A stretch of DNA of 64,000 nt. Source: Formosa sp. Hel3_A1_48 (GTDB taxonomy: Bacteria > Bacteroidota > Bacteroidia > Flavobacteriales > Flavobacteriaceae). Position 1 is the stretch's first letter. The number at the start of each line of letters is the position of its first letter. Below are positions 8,541 to 17,855 of this stretch, piece by piece. The notes under the pieces are model-generated. The model was not told the DNA's origin. It saw nothing but the letters and a program-made list of their open reading frames with translations, and made no database searches. Location: assembly GCF_001735715.1 (NCBI RefSeq), contig NZ_CP017259.1, positions 1,952,455 through 2,016,454 of the forward strand. Direction: 5' to 3'. A program made the position numbers and the translations under genes.

Positions 8541-9620
8541 ATGAATTTTAAAAATTTCCCTATGGTATCTAAGGTCGTATTCGGCCGAGGTAGTTTCAAT
8601 CAAATAAACGAAATTATTGAACCGAAGCGCTTAAATGAACGTGCTCCGTTTATTTATTTAATTGATGATGTTTTTGAATCAAATACAAGTTTAACTTCTC
8701 GAATATCTTTACTCTACGACGATTATATTATTTTCATTTCTAGTGAGGAAGAACCCAAAACCACTCAAGTCGATACTTTAGTTGAAGACATCATTTTAAA
8801 AACAAAAGCAATCCCATCGGGCATCATAGGAATTGGAGGCGGAACCGTTATGGATCTAGCTAAATCTGTTTCTGTTATGTTAACCAATAACGGTTCAAGC
8901 GAGGAATACCAAGGCTGGGATTTACTGAAATATCCTGGTGTATACCATGTTGGTGTTCCTACAATTTCTGGAACTGGTGCAGAAGTATCGCGAACTGCTG
9001 TTTTGTCTGGATCGAAGCTAAAATTAGGCTTAAATAGTGATTTTACACCCTTTGATCAAGTGATTCTAGACCCAGAATTAACTAGTGGTGTGGAAAAAAA
9101 TCAATGGTTTTATACCGCCATGGATTGTTTTATTCACTGTGTAGAATCGCTTAATGGCAATTTTATAAATTCTTTTAGTAAAAGCTATGGAGAAATGGCA
9201 TACGAGTTATGTCATGAGGTATTTTTGGGAAATGATAGCTTTGAGGAAATGCAAGATAAACTCATGATGGCATCTTGGCATGGGGGGATGAGTATCGCAT
9301 ATTCTCAAGTTGGTGTAGCACATGCCTTGAGTTATGGGTTGTCTTATGTGTTAGGGATTAGGCATGGATTGGGTAATTGTATAGTTTTCAATCATCTCGA
9401 AGAATTTTATGCTAAAGATGTGACTTTATTCAAACAAATGATCGATAAACACCAAATTTCTCTACCAAAAGGAATTTGCAAATCAATCAGTCAACAACAG
9501 CTCAACAAAATGATTGACGTAGCCATGAATTTAAGCCCGCTTTGGGAAAACGCAATTGGTCCAGATTGGAAATCTGTAATCACAAGGTCAAAGTTGGAAA
9601 AGTTATACCTAAAAATGTAA
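8541..9620 (+). CDS. kdnB: Iron-containing alcohol dehydrogenase, probable Kdo 8-oxidase (KdnB-like)
   Basis: The 359-residue product is a group III metal-dependent alcohol dehydrogenase. The NAD-binding block GGGTVMDLAK is at 99-108, GTGAEVS is at 144-150, and the metal ligands are D195, H199, H261 and H275, so the site is complete. In Shewanella, KdnB oxidises C8 of Kdo and KdnA then transaminates it to 8-amino-3,8-dideoxy-manno-octulosonate. Identification as KdnB rests on the N-terminal pattern and on being 4 bases behind kdsB. No kdnA aminotransferase is in the window. A general alcohol dehydrogenase is the alternative. Confidence 0.78.
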   Translation: MNFKNFPMVSKVVFGRGSFNQINEIIEPKRLNERAPFIYLIDDVFESNTSLTSRISLLYDDYIIFISSEEEPKTTQVDTLVEDIILKTKAIPSGIIGIGGGTVMDLAKSVSVMLTNNGSSEEYQGWDLLKYPGVYHVGVPTISGTGAEVSRTAVLSGSKLKLGLNSDFTPFDQVILDPELTSGVEKNQWFYTAMDCFIHCVESLNGNFINSFSKSYGEMAYELCHEVFLGNDSFEEMQDKLMMASWHGGMSIAYSQVGVAHALSYGLSYVLGIRHGLGNCIVFNHLEEFYAKDVTLFKQMIDKHQISLPKGICKSISQQQLNKMIDVAMNLSPLWENAIGPDWKSVITRSKLEKLYLKM

Positions 9621-10165
9621 TGATTAAATATATTTCTAAGCTTATATATTACAAGTTATTGGGGTGGAAAACTACGGGTTTTAGTGATTTCAGTCAGGTT
9701 AAAAAAGCAGTAATTATCGCTGTACCACACACAAGCTGGCATGATTTCTATATTGGCGTATTATTGCGCTCTGTTTTGGGAATTCAAGCAAATTTTGTTG
9801 GAAAAAAATCACTTTTTAATCCCCTTACAGGGTGGTTATTTAAAGCTCTCGGAGGTGCTCCTGTTGTTCGTAAAACCAACGAAAAGCAGGTCGATGCAAT
9901 TGCACGTCTGTTTCAAGAAAAAGGGGAATTTCGAATGGCTATTGCTCCAGAAGGTACACGAAAGAAAGTTGAATCCTGGAAAACAGGATTTTATTATATC
10001 GCCAAAAAAGCAAAAGTACCCATACTTATGTTTACTCTTGATTTTAAAAATAAAGAAAATAAGTTTTCTGAGCCATTTTACCCAACTGATGATGTTGAGG
10101 CAGATTTTAAATTTATGCGTAAATTTTATGAAGGTGTAGTTGGAAAGGTTCCTGAGTATTCCTAA
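9620..10165 (+). CDS. 1-acyl-glycerol-3-phosphate acyltransferase-like protein (PlsC family)
   Basis: The product has 181 residues, short for the family. The catalytic HX4D motif is H37-TSWH-D42, a GKKSLFN block follows at 61-67, and the substrate-binding motif PEGTR is at 110-114. These are the motifs of glycerolipid-type acyltransferases. The start is the ATG at 9620, which overlaps the kdnB stop (TAATG). An upstream in-frame Met lies inside kdnB and is unlikely. Position after kdsB-kdnB suggests a role in envelope lipids, but the acceptor is unknown. It converges with yebC, overlapping by 4 bases. Confidence 0.87.
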   Translation: MIKYISKLIYYKLLGWKTTGFSDFSQVKKAVIIAVPHTSWHDFYIGVLLRSVLGIQANFVGKKSLFNPLTGWLFKALGGAPVVRKTNEKQVDAIARLFQEKGEFRMAIAPEGTRKKVESWKTGFYYIAKKAKVPILMFTLDFKNKENKFSEPFYPTDDVEADFKFMRKFYEGVVGKVPEYS

Positions 10166-10875
10166 TCTTCGTGCATAGAATGGTACACATTCTGAACATC
10201 ATCGTCTTCTTCAAGTTTTTCTAGTAATTTTTCAACTTCCAGAACTTGTGCTGAATCCAATTTTTTTGTGCTTTGCGGTATACGCTCAAATCCAGAGGAT
10301 AGTATTTCAATTTGTCGCTTTTCTAATTCCGATTGTATGGCACCAAAACTTTCAAAAGGGGCATAGATCAAAATCCCATCCTCATCTACAAAAACCTCCT
10401 CTGCGCCAAAGTCAATAAATTCTAATTCAATTTCCTCAGGGTCAAGCCCTTCTGCATTAATCCTGAAATTACACGTATGATCGAACATAAAAACAACAGA
10501 TCCAGAGGTGCCTAGGTTGCCATTACATTTATTAAAATAACTCCTAACATTAGCTACAGTTCTAGTGTTGTTGTCTGTAGCTGTTTCGACCAGCACCGCT
10601 ATACCGTGGGGAGCATATCCTTCAAATAAAACTTCTTTATAATCACCTTGACTTTTGTCGCTAGCACGCTTTATAGCACGCTCTACATTGTCTTTAGGCA
10701 TGTTAACAGCTTTCGCATTTTGAATTACAGCACGTAATCTGGAATTGTTTTCTGGGTCAGGACCACCTTCTTTAACAGCCATGACTATATCTTTTCCTAT
10801 TCGTGTAAAAGCTTTGCTCATTGCTGACCAACGTTTCATTTTCCTCGCTTTGCGGAACTCAAATGCTCTTCCCAT
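10162..10875 (-). CDS. YebC/PmpR family regulatory protein
   Basis: The 237-residue protein starts MGRAFEFRKARKMKRWSAM, the Bacteroidetes form of the YebC/PmpR N-terminus. It contains the conserved stretches RAVIQNAKAVNMPKDNVERA and YEGYAPHG-like FEGYAPHGIAVLVE. Family members are described as DNA-binding regulators. More recent work on the family also implicates some members in translation of difficult sequences. The C-terminal end is acidic. It converges with the acyltransferase gene. Confidence 0.93.
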   Translation of the reverse strand: MGRAFEFRKARKMKRWSAMSKAFTRIGKDIVMAVKEGGPDPENNSRLRAVIQNAKAVNMPKDNVERAIKRASDKSQGDYKEVLFEGYAPHGIAVLVETATDNNTRTVANVRSYFNKCNGNLGTSGSVVFMFDHTCNFRINAEGLDPEEIELEFIDFGAEEVFVDEDGILIYAPFESFGAIQSELEKRQIEILSSGFERIPQSTKKLDSAQVLEVEKLLEKLEEDDDVQNVYHSMHED

Positions 10876-10937
10876 TTTTTTAAAATTTTGATTGTAAAAT
10901 TACAAATGCTTTTTTTAAATTCAAATTAAGCTTTGTA

Positions 10938-11771
10938 TTAATAGCTTCTTTTAATTTCTTCAAATAAAGAACTGCTTTCAAAAAGAAGATGTTTTGGCAA
11001 TGTATTGTACTTGGGTATTACAGCAAGATAGCGTTCATCGTTGGTCGTGTAAACAAACTTATATTTTGAGTGATTTAGACGTAAAACGCGCATTAAATCC
11101 TTAATAAAGTCTTCGTGCGGCACAAGATCTGAACTCCCACAATGATATATACCGTATTTATTTCTATTTATGATGTAATGTACCAATTGAGTGATTTTGC
11201 TGTCCCAGCAAACATTCATTATTAGATTTGGAAAAAGCTCAATGAATTCATCTAAATCGTGTAAGGTTTTAAGCTCTTGGACTCTTGGAGAACGAATACC
11301 AAAAACCATGGGCAAGCGCAAAATGACAATTTGCTTTTTAGGTAATTTCAATAACTGTTGTTCAACGCGAATTTTAAAATGACCGTAAATACTATTACTT
11401 AGCGTGGTGTCATTTTCATAGCTAGGGTATTTACTGTAAGCATCAAAAACATTAGAGGATGAAAGATAAATTATCCGTACTTTTTTATTTGCTTTTGCAT
11501 ACTGAAAGAGATGTTGATGAACAATTAATTGGTATGCAAACGCTCCACGTAAAGCGGAAATAATCACATCGGGTTTTAGAACATTAAGGTGCTGAACAAT
11601 ATCATCATCTTCAAAGTTGTAATTAAAAAAATGCTTATTTGATTTGAATTTTTTTTCTGAAGAACAATAGGTGCCAAAGGTTTTGAAATACGGCGCTAAT
11701 TCTTTGTAAATTGATTGCCCTAAAAATCCACTTGCACCCAATATCAATACCCGCTTTTTTTTAGGTGCCAT
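10938..11771 (-). CDS. NAD-dependent sugar epimerase/dehydratase-like SDR
   Basis: The 277-residue extended SDR has the Rossmann motif LILGASGFLGQSI at about 9-21. Serines follow in LSSSNVF, and a catalytic YxxxK is in SIYGHFKIRVE. The pattern resembles dTDP-4-dehydrorhamnose reductase (RmlD)-like proteins, but there is no sugar nucleotide gene next to it. It follows gcvT after 9 bases on the same strand and may share its transcript. The substrate is unknown. Confidence 0.8.
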   Translation of the reverse strand: MAPKKKRVLILGASGFLGQSIYKELAPYFKTFGTYCSSEKKFKSNKHFFNYNFEDDDIVQHLNVLKPDVIISALRGAFAYQLIVHQHLFQYAKANKKVRIIYLSSSNVFDAYSKYPSYENDTTLSNSIYGHFKIRVEQQLLKLPKKQIVILRLPMVFGIRSPRVQELKTLHDLDEFIELFPNLIMNVCWDSKITQLVHYIINRNKYGIYHCGSSDLVPHEDFIKDLMRVLRLNHSKYKFVYTTNDERYLAVIPKYNTLPKHLLFESSSLFEEIKRSY

Positions 11772-11780
11772 AAACTCTAA

Positions 11781-12863
11781 TTATCCTTTATAAAAAGGTA
11801 GCTTTATCACTTTAGCTAAAACAATTTTTTTTCTGATTTTTATACCAATTTCAGTACCTACCTCAGAAAATTCACTGCGCACATAACCCATACCAATACC
11901 CTTGTTAAGTGAAGGAGACATCGTACCCGAAGTTACAGAGCCAATAACAACCGCATTAGAATCTACAATAGGGTAGGACTGCCTTGGAATTCCACGATCT
12001 TTAAGCTCAAAACCAACAAGTTTCCGAGTGACTCCATTAGCCTTTTGTTGCGAAAGTGCATAATCGTTGGTAAATGACTTTGTGAATTTTGTAATCCATC
12101 CCAAGCCAGCTTCAATTGGAGAGGTAGTTTCATTGATATCGTTTCCATACAAACAGTACCCCATCTCTAATCTAAGTGTGTCTCTTGCAGCCAATCCTAT
12201 TGGTTTAATACCATATTTTGCTCCAGCTTCAAAAACTTGATTCCACAATTGTTCGACATCGGTATTTTTGCAATAAATTTCAAATCCACCACTTCCAGTA
12301 TATCCAGTAGCAGAAATAATAACGTTTTGAATTCCAGCAAAATCAGAAATTTCGAAATGATAAAATTTGAGCGCTTTCAAATCAACGCTGGTAAGAATTT
12401 GCATAGCCTCAATAGCCATAGGTCCTTGTATGGCTAATAGGGAATAATCATCACTGATGTTAGTCATCTTTGCACCAACATCATTATTAGCACTAATCCA
12501 TTGCCAATCCTTTTCGATGTTGCTGGCATTAACAACTAAGAGGTAGGCGTTTTCTTCCAAACGGTAAATAATAAGATCATCTACAATACCACCTTTATCA
12601 TTGGGCAAACAACTGTACTGCGCTTTACCAATGCTCAAAATTGATGCATCATTAGAAGCTACAGACTGTATAAGTGCTAAGGCATTTGGACCTTCAATTA
12701 AGAACTCACCCATATGAGAAACATCAAATACACCAACCCCTTTGCGAACGGTTAAATGTTCTGCATTTACACCTTCATACTGAACAGGCATTTGATAACC
12801 AGCAAATGGAACTAATTTTGCACCAAGTGCCTTGTGAATTTCATAGAGCGCTGTTTTTTTCAT
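11781..12863 (-). CDS. gcvT: Glycine cleavage system aminomethyltransferase (T protein)
   Basis: GcvT transfers the aminomethyl carbon of glycine from the H protein to tetrahydrofolate, releasing ammonia. The product has 360 residues, typical length. Conserved blocks include [10 protein letters not shown] near residue 50, the mid-protein [28 protein letters not shown], and a C-terminal barrel ending with KIRKK. The other glycine cleavage genes are not in the window, which is common in this phylum. Together with GlyA it feeds one-carbon metabolism. Confidence 0.95.
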   Translation of the reverse strand: MKKTALYEIHKALGAKLVPFAGYQMPVQYEGVNAEHLTVRKGVGVFDVSHMGEFLIEGPNALALIQSVASNDASILSIGKAQYSCLPNDKGGIVDDLIIYRLEENAYLLVVNASNIEKDWQWISANNDVGAKMTNISDDYSLLAIQGPMAIEAMQILTSVDLKALKFYHFEISDFAGIQNVIISATGYTGSGGFEIYCKNTDVEQLWNQVFEAGAKYGIKPIGLAARDTLRLEMGYCLYGNDINETTSPIEAGLGWITKFTKSFTNDYALSQQKANGVTRKLVGFELKDRGIPRQSYPIVDSNAVVIGSVTSGTMSPSLNKGIGMGYVRSEFSEVGTEIGIKIRKKIVLAKVIKLPFYKG

Positions 12864-12879
12864 AAGATCTATTTGAATA

Positions 12880-12887
12880 CAAATTTA
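12880..12887 (-). promoter_or_regulatory. Putative -7 box for gcvT
   Basis: On the minus strand TAAATTTG matches TAnnTTTG and lies 16 bases before the gcvT ATG. The spacing to any TTG is poor, so this is tentative. Confidence 0.4.
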
Positions 12888-12912
12888 GGTAAATTTTATT
12901 CAAATTTGATGC

Positions 12913-14208
12913 TTAGAAGTTCAATAAGAACGTTTTAAATTGAGAATAATCCTCAACATAAATAGCTGATTTTTCTTTTTCAATAACCGCCTGAATTTGA
13001 GGAGGTAAAGCAATTTTTTCTGGAATCACAGCTTCAACAACATCCAAAAATTTTGTGGGATGTGCAGTTTCCAAAAAGATGGTTTGCGCTGCTGGATTTT
13101 TCTCTCGGTAAGATTTACAGCCTAAATACCCTACAGCTCCATGCGGATCTGCAATGTAGCCTGAGCCTTTATATATTGCTGAAAGCGCTTCTTTTGTTTG
13201 TTCATCGCTAAAGCTATACGCAGTTAAGTTGTTTTTTAATGCTTCAAAATTGTTGTCATGCAATTTTTGAATGCGTACAAAATTACTTGGGTTTCCAACA
13301 TCCATTGCATTGCTTATGGTTTGGATTGAAGGTAGTGGGGAGTACGTATTGGTTTTAAAATAGCGCTCAACAACATTATTGGCATTATTAGAAGCGATAA
13401 AATGAGCAAATGGAAATCCGAGTTTCTGTGCTAGCATCCCAGCACATATGTTTCCAAAATTACCACTTGGAACAGAAAAAACAATTGGTTTATTTTTTGA
13501 TTTTAGCTGTTTGTATGCAAATAAGAAATAAAACATTTGTGGCATCCAGCGTGCAATATTGATTGAATTTGCAGAAGTAAGCGCCATTTTCTCTGTTAAG
13601 TCATCATCTAAAAAAGCTCTTTTTACGATGTCTTGACAGTCATCAAATGTACCATCAACTTCTAAAGCAGTAATATTTTGACCAAGTGTGGTTAATTGTT
13701 TTTCTTGTACATGACTAACTTTTCCGCTGGGATACAAAATCACTACTCGAACGCCTTTTACGCCTAAGAACCCACTGGCTACGGCACCACCAGTATCGCC
13801 AGATGTAGCTACTAAAACAGTTACTTCTTCATTATTATCTTTATTAAAATAACCTAAACAACGCGCCATAAAACGTGCTCCTACGTCTTTAAAAGCCATT
13901 GTAGGACCATGAAAAAGCTCTAAAGTAGAAATTCCTTCTTCGATTTCTACTACAGGGAAATCAAAGCTTAAAGTCTCCGAAATGATTTGCTTCAAATCAT
14001 ATTCAGGGATTTCTGGACATATAAACTGTTTAATGGATTGAAATGCAATCTCTGCATCGGAATAATTTTCAATCGAATCCAAAAACGACGCCTCTAAAGG
14101 CTCTATATGTTCTGGAAAATACAAGCCCTTATCAGGTGCTAACCCTTTTCGTACTGCTGTTTCAAAGGTTGCTATTGGTGCATTATTATTTAGACTAAAA
14201 TAATTCAT
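12913..14208 (-). CDS. thrC: Threonine synthase
   Basis: ThrC converts O-phosphohomoserine to threonine using PLP. The product has 431 residues. The PLP lysine is K107 in the block LFHGPTMAFKD and the phosphate-binding loop is TSGDTGGA at 135-142. The N-terminus (MNYFSLN) matches the short-leader E. coli-like form. It is the third gene of thrABC and starts 12 bases after thrB ends. Confidence 0.96.
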   Translation of the reverse strand: MNYFSLNNNAPIATFETAVRKGLAPDKGLYFPEHIEPLEASFLDSIENYSDAEIAFQSIKQFICPEIPEYDLKQIISETLSFDFPVVEIEEGISTLELFHGPTMAFKDVGARFMARCLGYFNKDNNEEVTVLVATSGDTGGAVASGFLGVKGVRVVILYPSGKVSHVQEKQLTTLGQNITALEVDGTFDDCQDIVKRAFLDDDLTEKMALTSANSINIARWMPQMFYFLFAYKQLKSKNKPIVFSVPSGNFGNICAGMLAQKLGFPFAHFIASNNANNVVERYFKTNTYSPLPSIQTISNAMDVGNPSNFVRIQKLHDNNFEALKNNLTAYSFSDEQTKEALSAIYKGSGYIADPHGAVGYLGCKSYREKNPAAQTIFLETAHPTKFLDVVEAVIPEKIALPPQIQAVIEKEKSAIYVEDYSQFKTFLLNF

Positions 14209-14220
14209 CTAGTATTTTGA

Positions 14221-15141
14221 TTATAGGATGCTAACTCCCTTAGTATTGATTTTAGAAATGTAAACTTCAAAAGATACATCCATTGAATTTAAAACCTTTT
14301 TTTGTGTGCTACTTATTTCCTTGGCAATGTCAATGCCTTGACACAAACTAAATATTGACGGTCCAGATCCTGAAATTGACGTTCCCAAAGCTCCAGCAGT
14401 TTTAGCAGCTTTTTTCAATATTTCATAAGCTGGAATTACTTTACTTCTATAGGGTTCTGCGACTACATCTTCCAAACATTCGCCGATAAGCGCGTAATCA
14501 TTAGTATGTAAGGCATGTATTAAGCTTCCCAAGTTGGCCCATTGGGTTGTTGCGTCCTTAAGCTTGATCTGTGCTGGAAGCACAGAACGTGCTTCAGAAG
14601 TTTTAATTTCGATCTGTTGGTGTACTATAACAGCGTATAAATCTTCAGGTGATGGGATTTGAAGTATCCGTAATGGATTCAAATTCTTAACTAATGTGAA
14701 CCCCCCTAAAAGGGCAGGAGCGATATTATCTGCATGTTCAGCAGCACTTGCTAATGCTTCACCTTTCATGGCAAATTCGATCAGCTCATTTTGATTAAAT
14801 GGTTTTCCCAACAACTGGTTCATCCCAAACACACTTCCCACAGCACTGGCTGCACTGCTTCCAATACCGCTCCCAGGCTTAATACGCTTGTAAATTTCCA
14901 ATTCAAATCCAAAATCAGGATTTGCCTTTTCATAAAGCGCTTTAGCAGAAACACCAGCAATGTTCTTGTCTATATCAAGAGGTAAATCATATCCATCTGA
15001 CACTGTAATACGCACCCCTTTGTCTTTAGACTTCCGTATGATCATCTCATCGCCAATTCCATCCAAACAAAATCCTAGCACATCAAAACCACAAGCAACA
15101 TTTGCTACAGTAGCTGGTGAAAATACTTTAATCTCTTCCAT
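14221..15141 (-). CDS. thrB: Homoserine kinase
   Basis: This GHMP-family kinase phosphorylates homoserine. The product has 306 residues from the ATG at 15141 (MEEIKVFSPATVANVACGFD). A TTG six bases upstream is less likely. The ATP loop PGSGIGSSAA is at 89-98, and the C-terminal GTSISGSGPSIF block is present. The start is 2 bases after the thrA stop, consistent with coupled translation. Confidence 0.95.
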   Translation of the reverse strand: MEEIKVFSPATVANVACGFDVLGFCLDGIGDEMIIRKSKDKGVRITVSDGYDLPLDIDKNIAGVSAKALYEKANPDFGFELEIYKRIKPGSGIGSSAASAVGSVFGMNQLLGKPFNQNELIEFAMKGEALASAAEHADNIAPALLGGFTLVKNLNPLRILQIPSPEDLYAVIVHQQIEIKTSEARSVLPAQIKLKDATTQWANLGSLIHALHTNDYALIGECLEDVVAEPYRSKVIPAYEILKKAAKTAGALGTSISGSGPSIFSLCQGIDIAKEISSTQKKVLNSMDVSFEVYISKINTKGVSIL

Positions 15142-15143
15142 AA

Positions 15144-17594
15144 TCAAATATTAGACGCTCTAATGATGTCGGCAAACAAACCTGAAGCTGTCACTGCGGC
15201 ACCAGCACCAGCGCCTTTCACAATAAGAGGTTGATCTTTGTATCGGTTAGTGTAGAACATAACTATATTGTCTTTTCCTTCAAGATTATAAAAAGGATGA
15301 CCTTCAGGTATTTCTTTTAAGCCAACACTTGCAGAACCGTCTTTATACTCCGCAACGTATTTAAGTCGTGCGTTTTGTTTCTGAGCAGCACTCAACAGAG
15401 CTTTAAACTCATCGTCTTTATTTTTTATGATGTCATAAAAGGCAGCGACGTCTATAGCTTCTAAAGCACCATTGGGCAGAAAGCTTTCGTTTTTGATCTC
15501 TTCAATTTCTATTGACGCTCCTGATTCTCTGATTAAAATTAAGAGTTTTCTTGCAACATCAATTCCACTTAAATCAATACGGGGGTCAGGTTCAGTATAA
15601 CCTTCTTTCTGTGCTTGTTTAACGACATCGTGAAAGTTATTATCTGCGGTAAAGTTATTAAAAATAAAATTTAAACTTCCAGACAAAACAGCGTTTATAG
15701 CGATGATGCGATCGCCCGAAGCAATAAGATGGTTCAATGTATCAATGACGGGCAGTCCAGCGCCAACATTGGTTTCAAATAAGAACGGAGCATTGTACTT
15801 TCTTGATAATTTTTTGAGCCGTTCATAATATTCAATATTACTCGAACAAGCAATTTTGTTACAAGCTACGACCGCTATACTCTCCTGAAGATAGTGCGCA
15901 TAAGTTTTGGCAATGGCGTCGTGCGCAGTTATGTCAACAAAAACAGAGTTTCTAAGGTTTAATTCTTTAGCTTTTTCAAAAAATTCAATCGGATGTGTCT
16001 GCGTTCCATTATCCAAGACATCACTCCAAGAATTTAAATCGATTCCATCTGAATCGAAAGCCATTGATTTAGAATTAGATAGCCCAACAACCTTGATTTT
16101 TAATTTCAAATTATCTTTAACATAATCTTCTTGTGTATGAATTTGCTCTAACAAGGATGCGCCAACATTACCAACTCCAGCAATGAACAAGTTAATATGC
16201 TTTGTTTCTACTTCAAAAAATGCTTCATGAAGACAATTCAATGCTTTTTTCACATCTTTTTCTGTTATTATTGCAGTAATGTTTCTTTCTGAAGCACCCT
16301 GTGCAATAGCGCGTATATTAACATTATTTTTACCCAGCATGCTGAACATTCGTCCGCTTATACCTTGGTGATTTTTCATTTTTTCGCCCACTACAGCGAC
16401 AATAGAAAGTTGTTGCTCAAGAACTAAGGGGTCTATTTTTAATAAGGATATTTCATTTTCAAATTCTTCGTCTAGTGCCAATTTTGCTAATCGAGCATCT
16501 TGATCTGAAACGCCAACACAAATAGAGTGTTCAGAAGAGGCTTGAGTGGCAATAACTACGTTTATTTTCTCTCTTGCTAATGTTTCAAACAAACGCTTTG
16601 AAAATCCAGGGATTCCAACCATGCCATGACCTTGAAGCGTAAGTAAAGAGATGCCATTTATATTACTTATTCCCTTAATCGGGTTATTGTTGCCATTAAT
16701 TACATCTTTGGAGATCAACGTTCCTTCCTGATCTGGAGCTAATGTATTTTTTATTCGAATTGGGATGTTTTTAGAAAGTACTGGTAAAACAGTTGGTGGG
16801 TACAGTACTTTAGCACCAAAATGAGAGAGCTCGATCGCCTCTTTATACGAAAGTCTCTTTATGGGTTTGGCTTGTTTTACTAATTTTGGATTGGTAGTGA
16901 ACATTCCACTAACATCTGTCCAGATCTCTAGGATATCCGCTTTAAGCGCCGCAGCCATTATAGCTGCAGTATAATCTGAACCTCCACGGCCTAAGGTAGT
17001 GATTTCTTCATCCTCAGATTTAGAAATAAAACCCGGGAGTATAGTGACCATTTTTTTGTTGTGTTCAAAATATGTTTTTATGTTTGAGTTCGTTTCATCA
17101 AATTGAACAGCTGCATTAGTGAAATTAGAGTCCGTAACAATTAAGTTTTGGCTGTTTTTTAATTGTACGTTTAAACCCTGTTCTTGCATGGCTTCAAATA
17201 TAATTAGTGAAGACATAAGTTCGCCAAAACTCAATAATTTATCTGTGGTTTTTGGAGACAATTCTTTAATTAAGAAAATCCCGTCTAATAAACGTTCTAG
17301 TTCAGCTAATTTCTCGAGAATTATATCTGTTGTATTTACCAAACTCGTTCCTGACAAAAGCCCCTCAATAACATCGATGTGTTGCTGTTTCAGTTTATTA
17401 AAATCATTTTTGTAATTAAGATCGTTATCAATTGCTTTTTGAGAGGCGCTCATCAGCTTGTCGGTAATTCCGCCTACTGCTGATACGACTACTGCAATTT
17501 GATCGTTCTCACAAGAGGATTTTACGATTTCAATAACTTTTTTTATGTTTTTTGCGGAACCAACTGAAGTTCCTCCAAACTTTAAAACTTTCAT
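15144..17594 (-). CDS. thrA: Bifunctional aspartate kinase / homoserine dehydrogenase I
   Basis: The 816-residue fusion enzyme catalyses the first and third steps of threonine synthesis. The kinase domain begins with KFGGTSVGSA, followed by two ACT regulatory segments (for example VGEKMKNHQGISGRMFSMLG). The homoserine dehydrogenase domain has its Rossmann start LFIAGVGNVGASLL near residue 467. The length matches E. coli ThrA. Feedback inhibition by threonine is expected from the ACT domains but not shown. It is the first gene of thrABC. Upstream is a 261-base gap with small hairpins and a possible leader frame. Confidence 0.96.
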   Translation of the reverse strand: MKVLKFGGTSVGSAKNIKKVIEIVKSSCENDQIAVVVSAVGGITDKLMSASQKAIDNDLNYKNDFNKLKQQHIDVIEGLLSGTSLVNTTDIILEKLAELERLLDGIFLIKELSPKTTDKLLSFGELMSSLIIFEAMQEQGLNVQLKNSQNLIVTDSNFTNAAVQFDETNSNIKTYFEHNKKMVTILPGFISKSEDEEITTLGRGGSDYTAAIMAAALKADILEIWTDVSGMFTTNPKLVKQAKPIKRLSYKEAIELSHFGAKVLYPPTVLPVLSKNIPIRIKNTLAPDQEGTLISKDVINGNNNPIKGISNINGISLLTLQGHGMVGIPGFSKRLFETLAREKINVVIATQASSEHSICVGVSDQDARLAKLALDEEFENEISLLKIDPLVLEQQLSIVAVVGEKMKNHQGISGRMFSMLGKNNVNIRAIAQGASERNITAIITEKDVKKALNCLHEAFFEVETKHINLFIAGVGNVGASLLEQIHTQEDYVKDNLKLKIKVVGLSNSKSMAFDSDGIDLNSWSDVLDNGTQTHPIEFFEKAKELNLRNSVFVDITAHDAIAKTYAHYLQESIAVVACNKIACSSNIEYYERLKKLSRKYNAPFLFETNVGAGLPVIDTLNHLIASGDRIIAINAVLSGSLNFIFNNFTADNNFHDVVKQAQKEGYTEPDPRIDLSGIDVARKLLILIRESGASIEIEEIKNESFLPNGALEAIDVAAFYDIIKNKDDEFKALLSAAQKQNARLKYVAEYKDGSASVGLKEIPEGHPFYNLEGKDNIVMFYTNRYKDQPLIVKGAGAGAAVTASGLFADIIRASNI

Positions 17595-17606
17595 TTTGAC
17601 TTACGA

Positions 17607-17693
17607 TTAAATGGAATTAGATGAAATAAATCTCCAAAAAAATAGGGGTATAATAGAAGAAATTACTAAGCTCAAATAGTTTTTATTATTCAT
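17607..17693 (-). promoter_or_regulatory. Possible leader reading frame before thrA
   Basis: A 28-codon frame with an ATG at 17693 ends 12 bases before the thrA start. It contains five isoleucine codons and six serines but no threonine, so it is not a classical thr leader. No strong terminator hairpin with a T tract is visible. It may be chance in AT-rich DNA. The rest of the gap (17694-17855) holds weak inverted repeats, for example caaagc/gcttttg near 17712-17728, and no recognisable TAnnTTTG box. Confidence 0.22.
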
Positions 17694-17855
17694 CGTTTGC
17701 GGTTAAGTCTTCAAAGCTATTGCTTTTGTAATAGATTAAAAACTATAAGTTTAAGTTTTGTTAATATGTGAATAAAAGAGGTTATTATTTTGCAATCATG
17801 AAATATTATTGCATAATTCTGCGATTTATTCAACAATAAAATTGATGTGCTTTTT

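Noticed and set aside
9741..10139. 132-residue frame within the acyltransferase gene
   Set aside because: The other frame contains the HX4D and PEGTR motifs; this one is a shadow.
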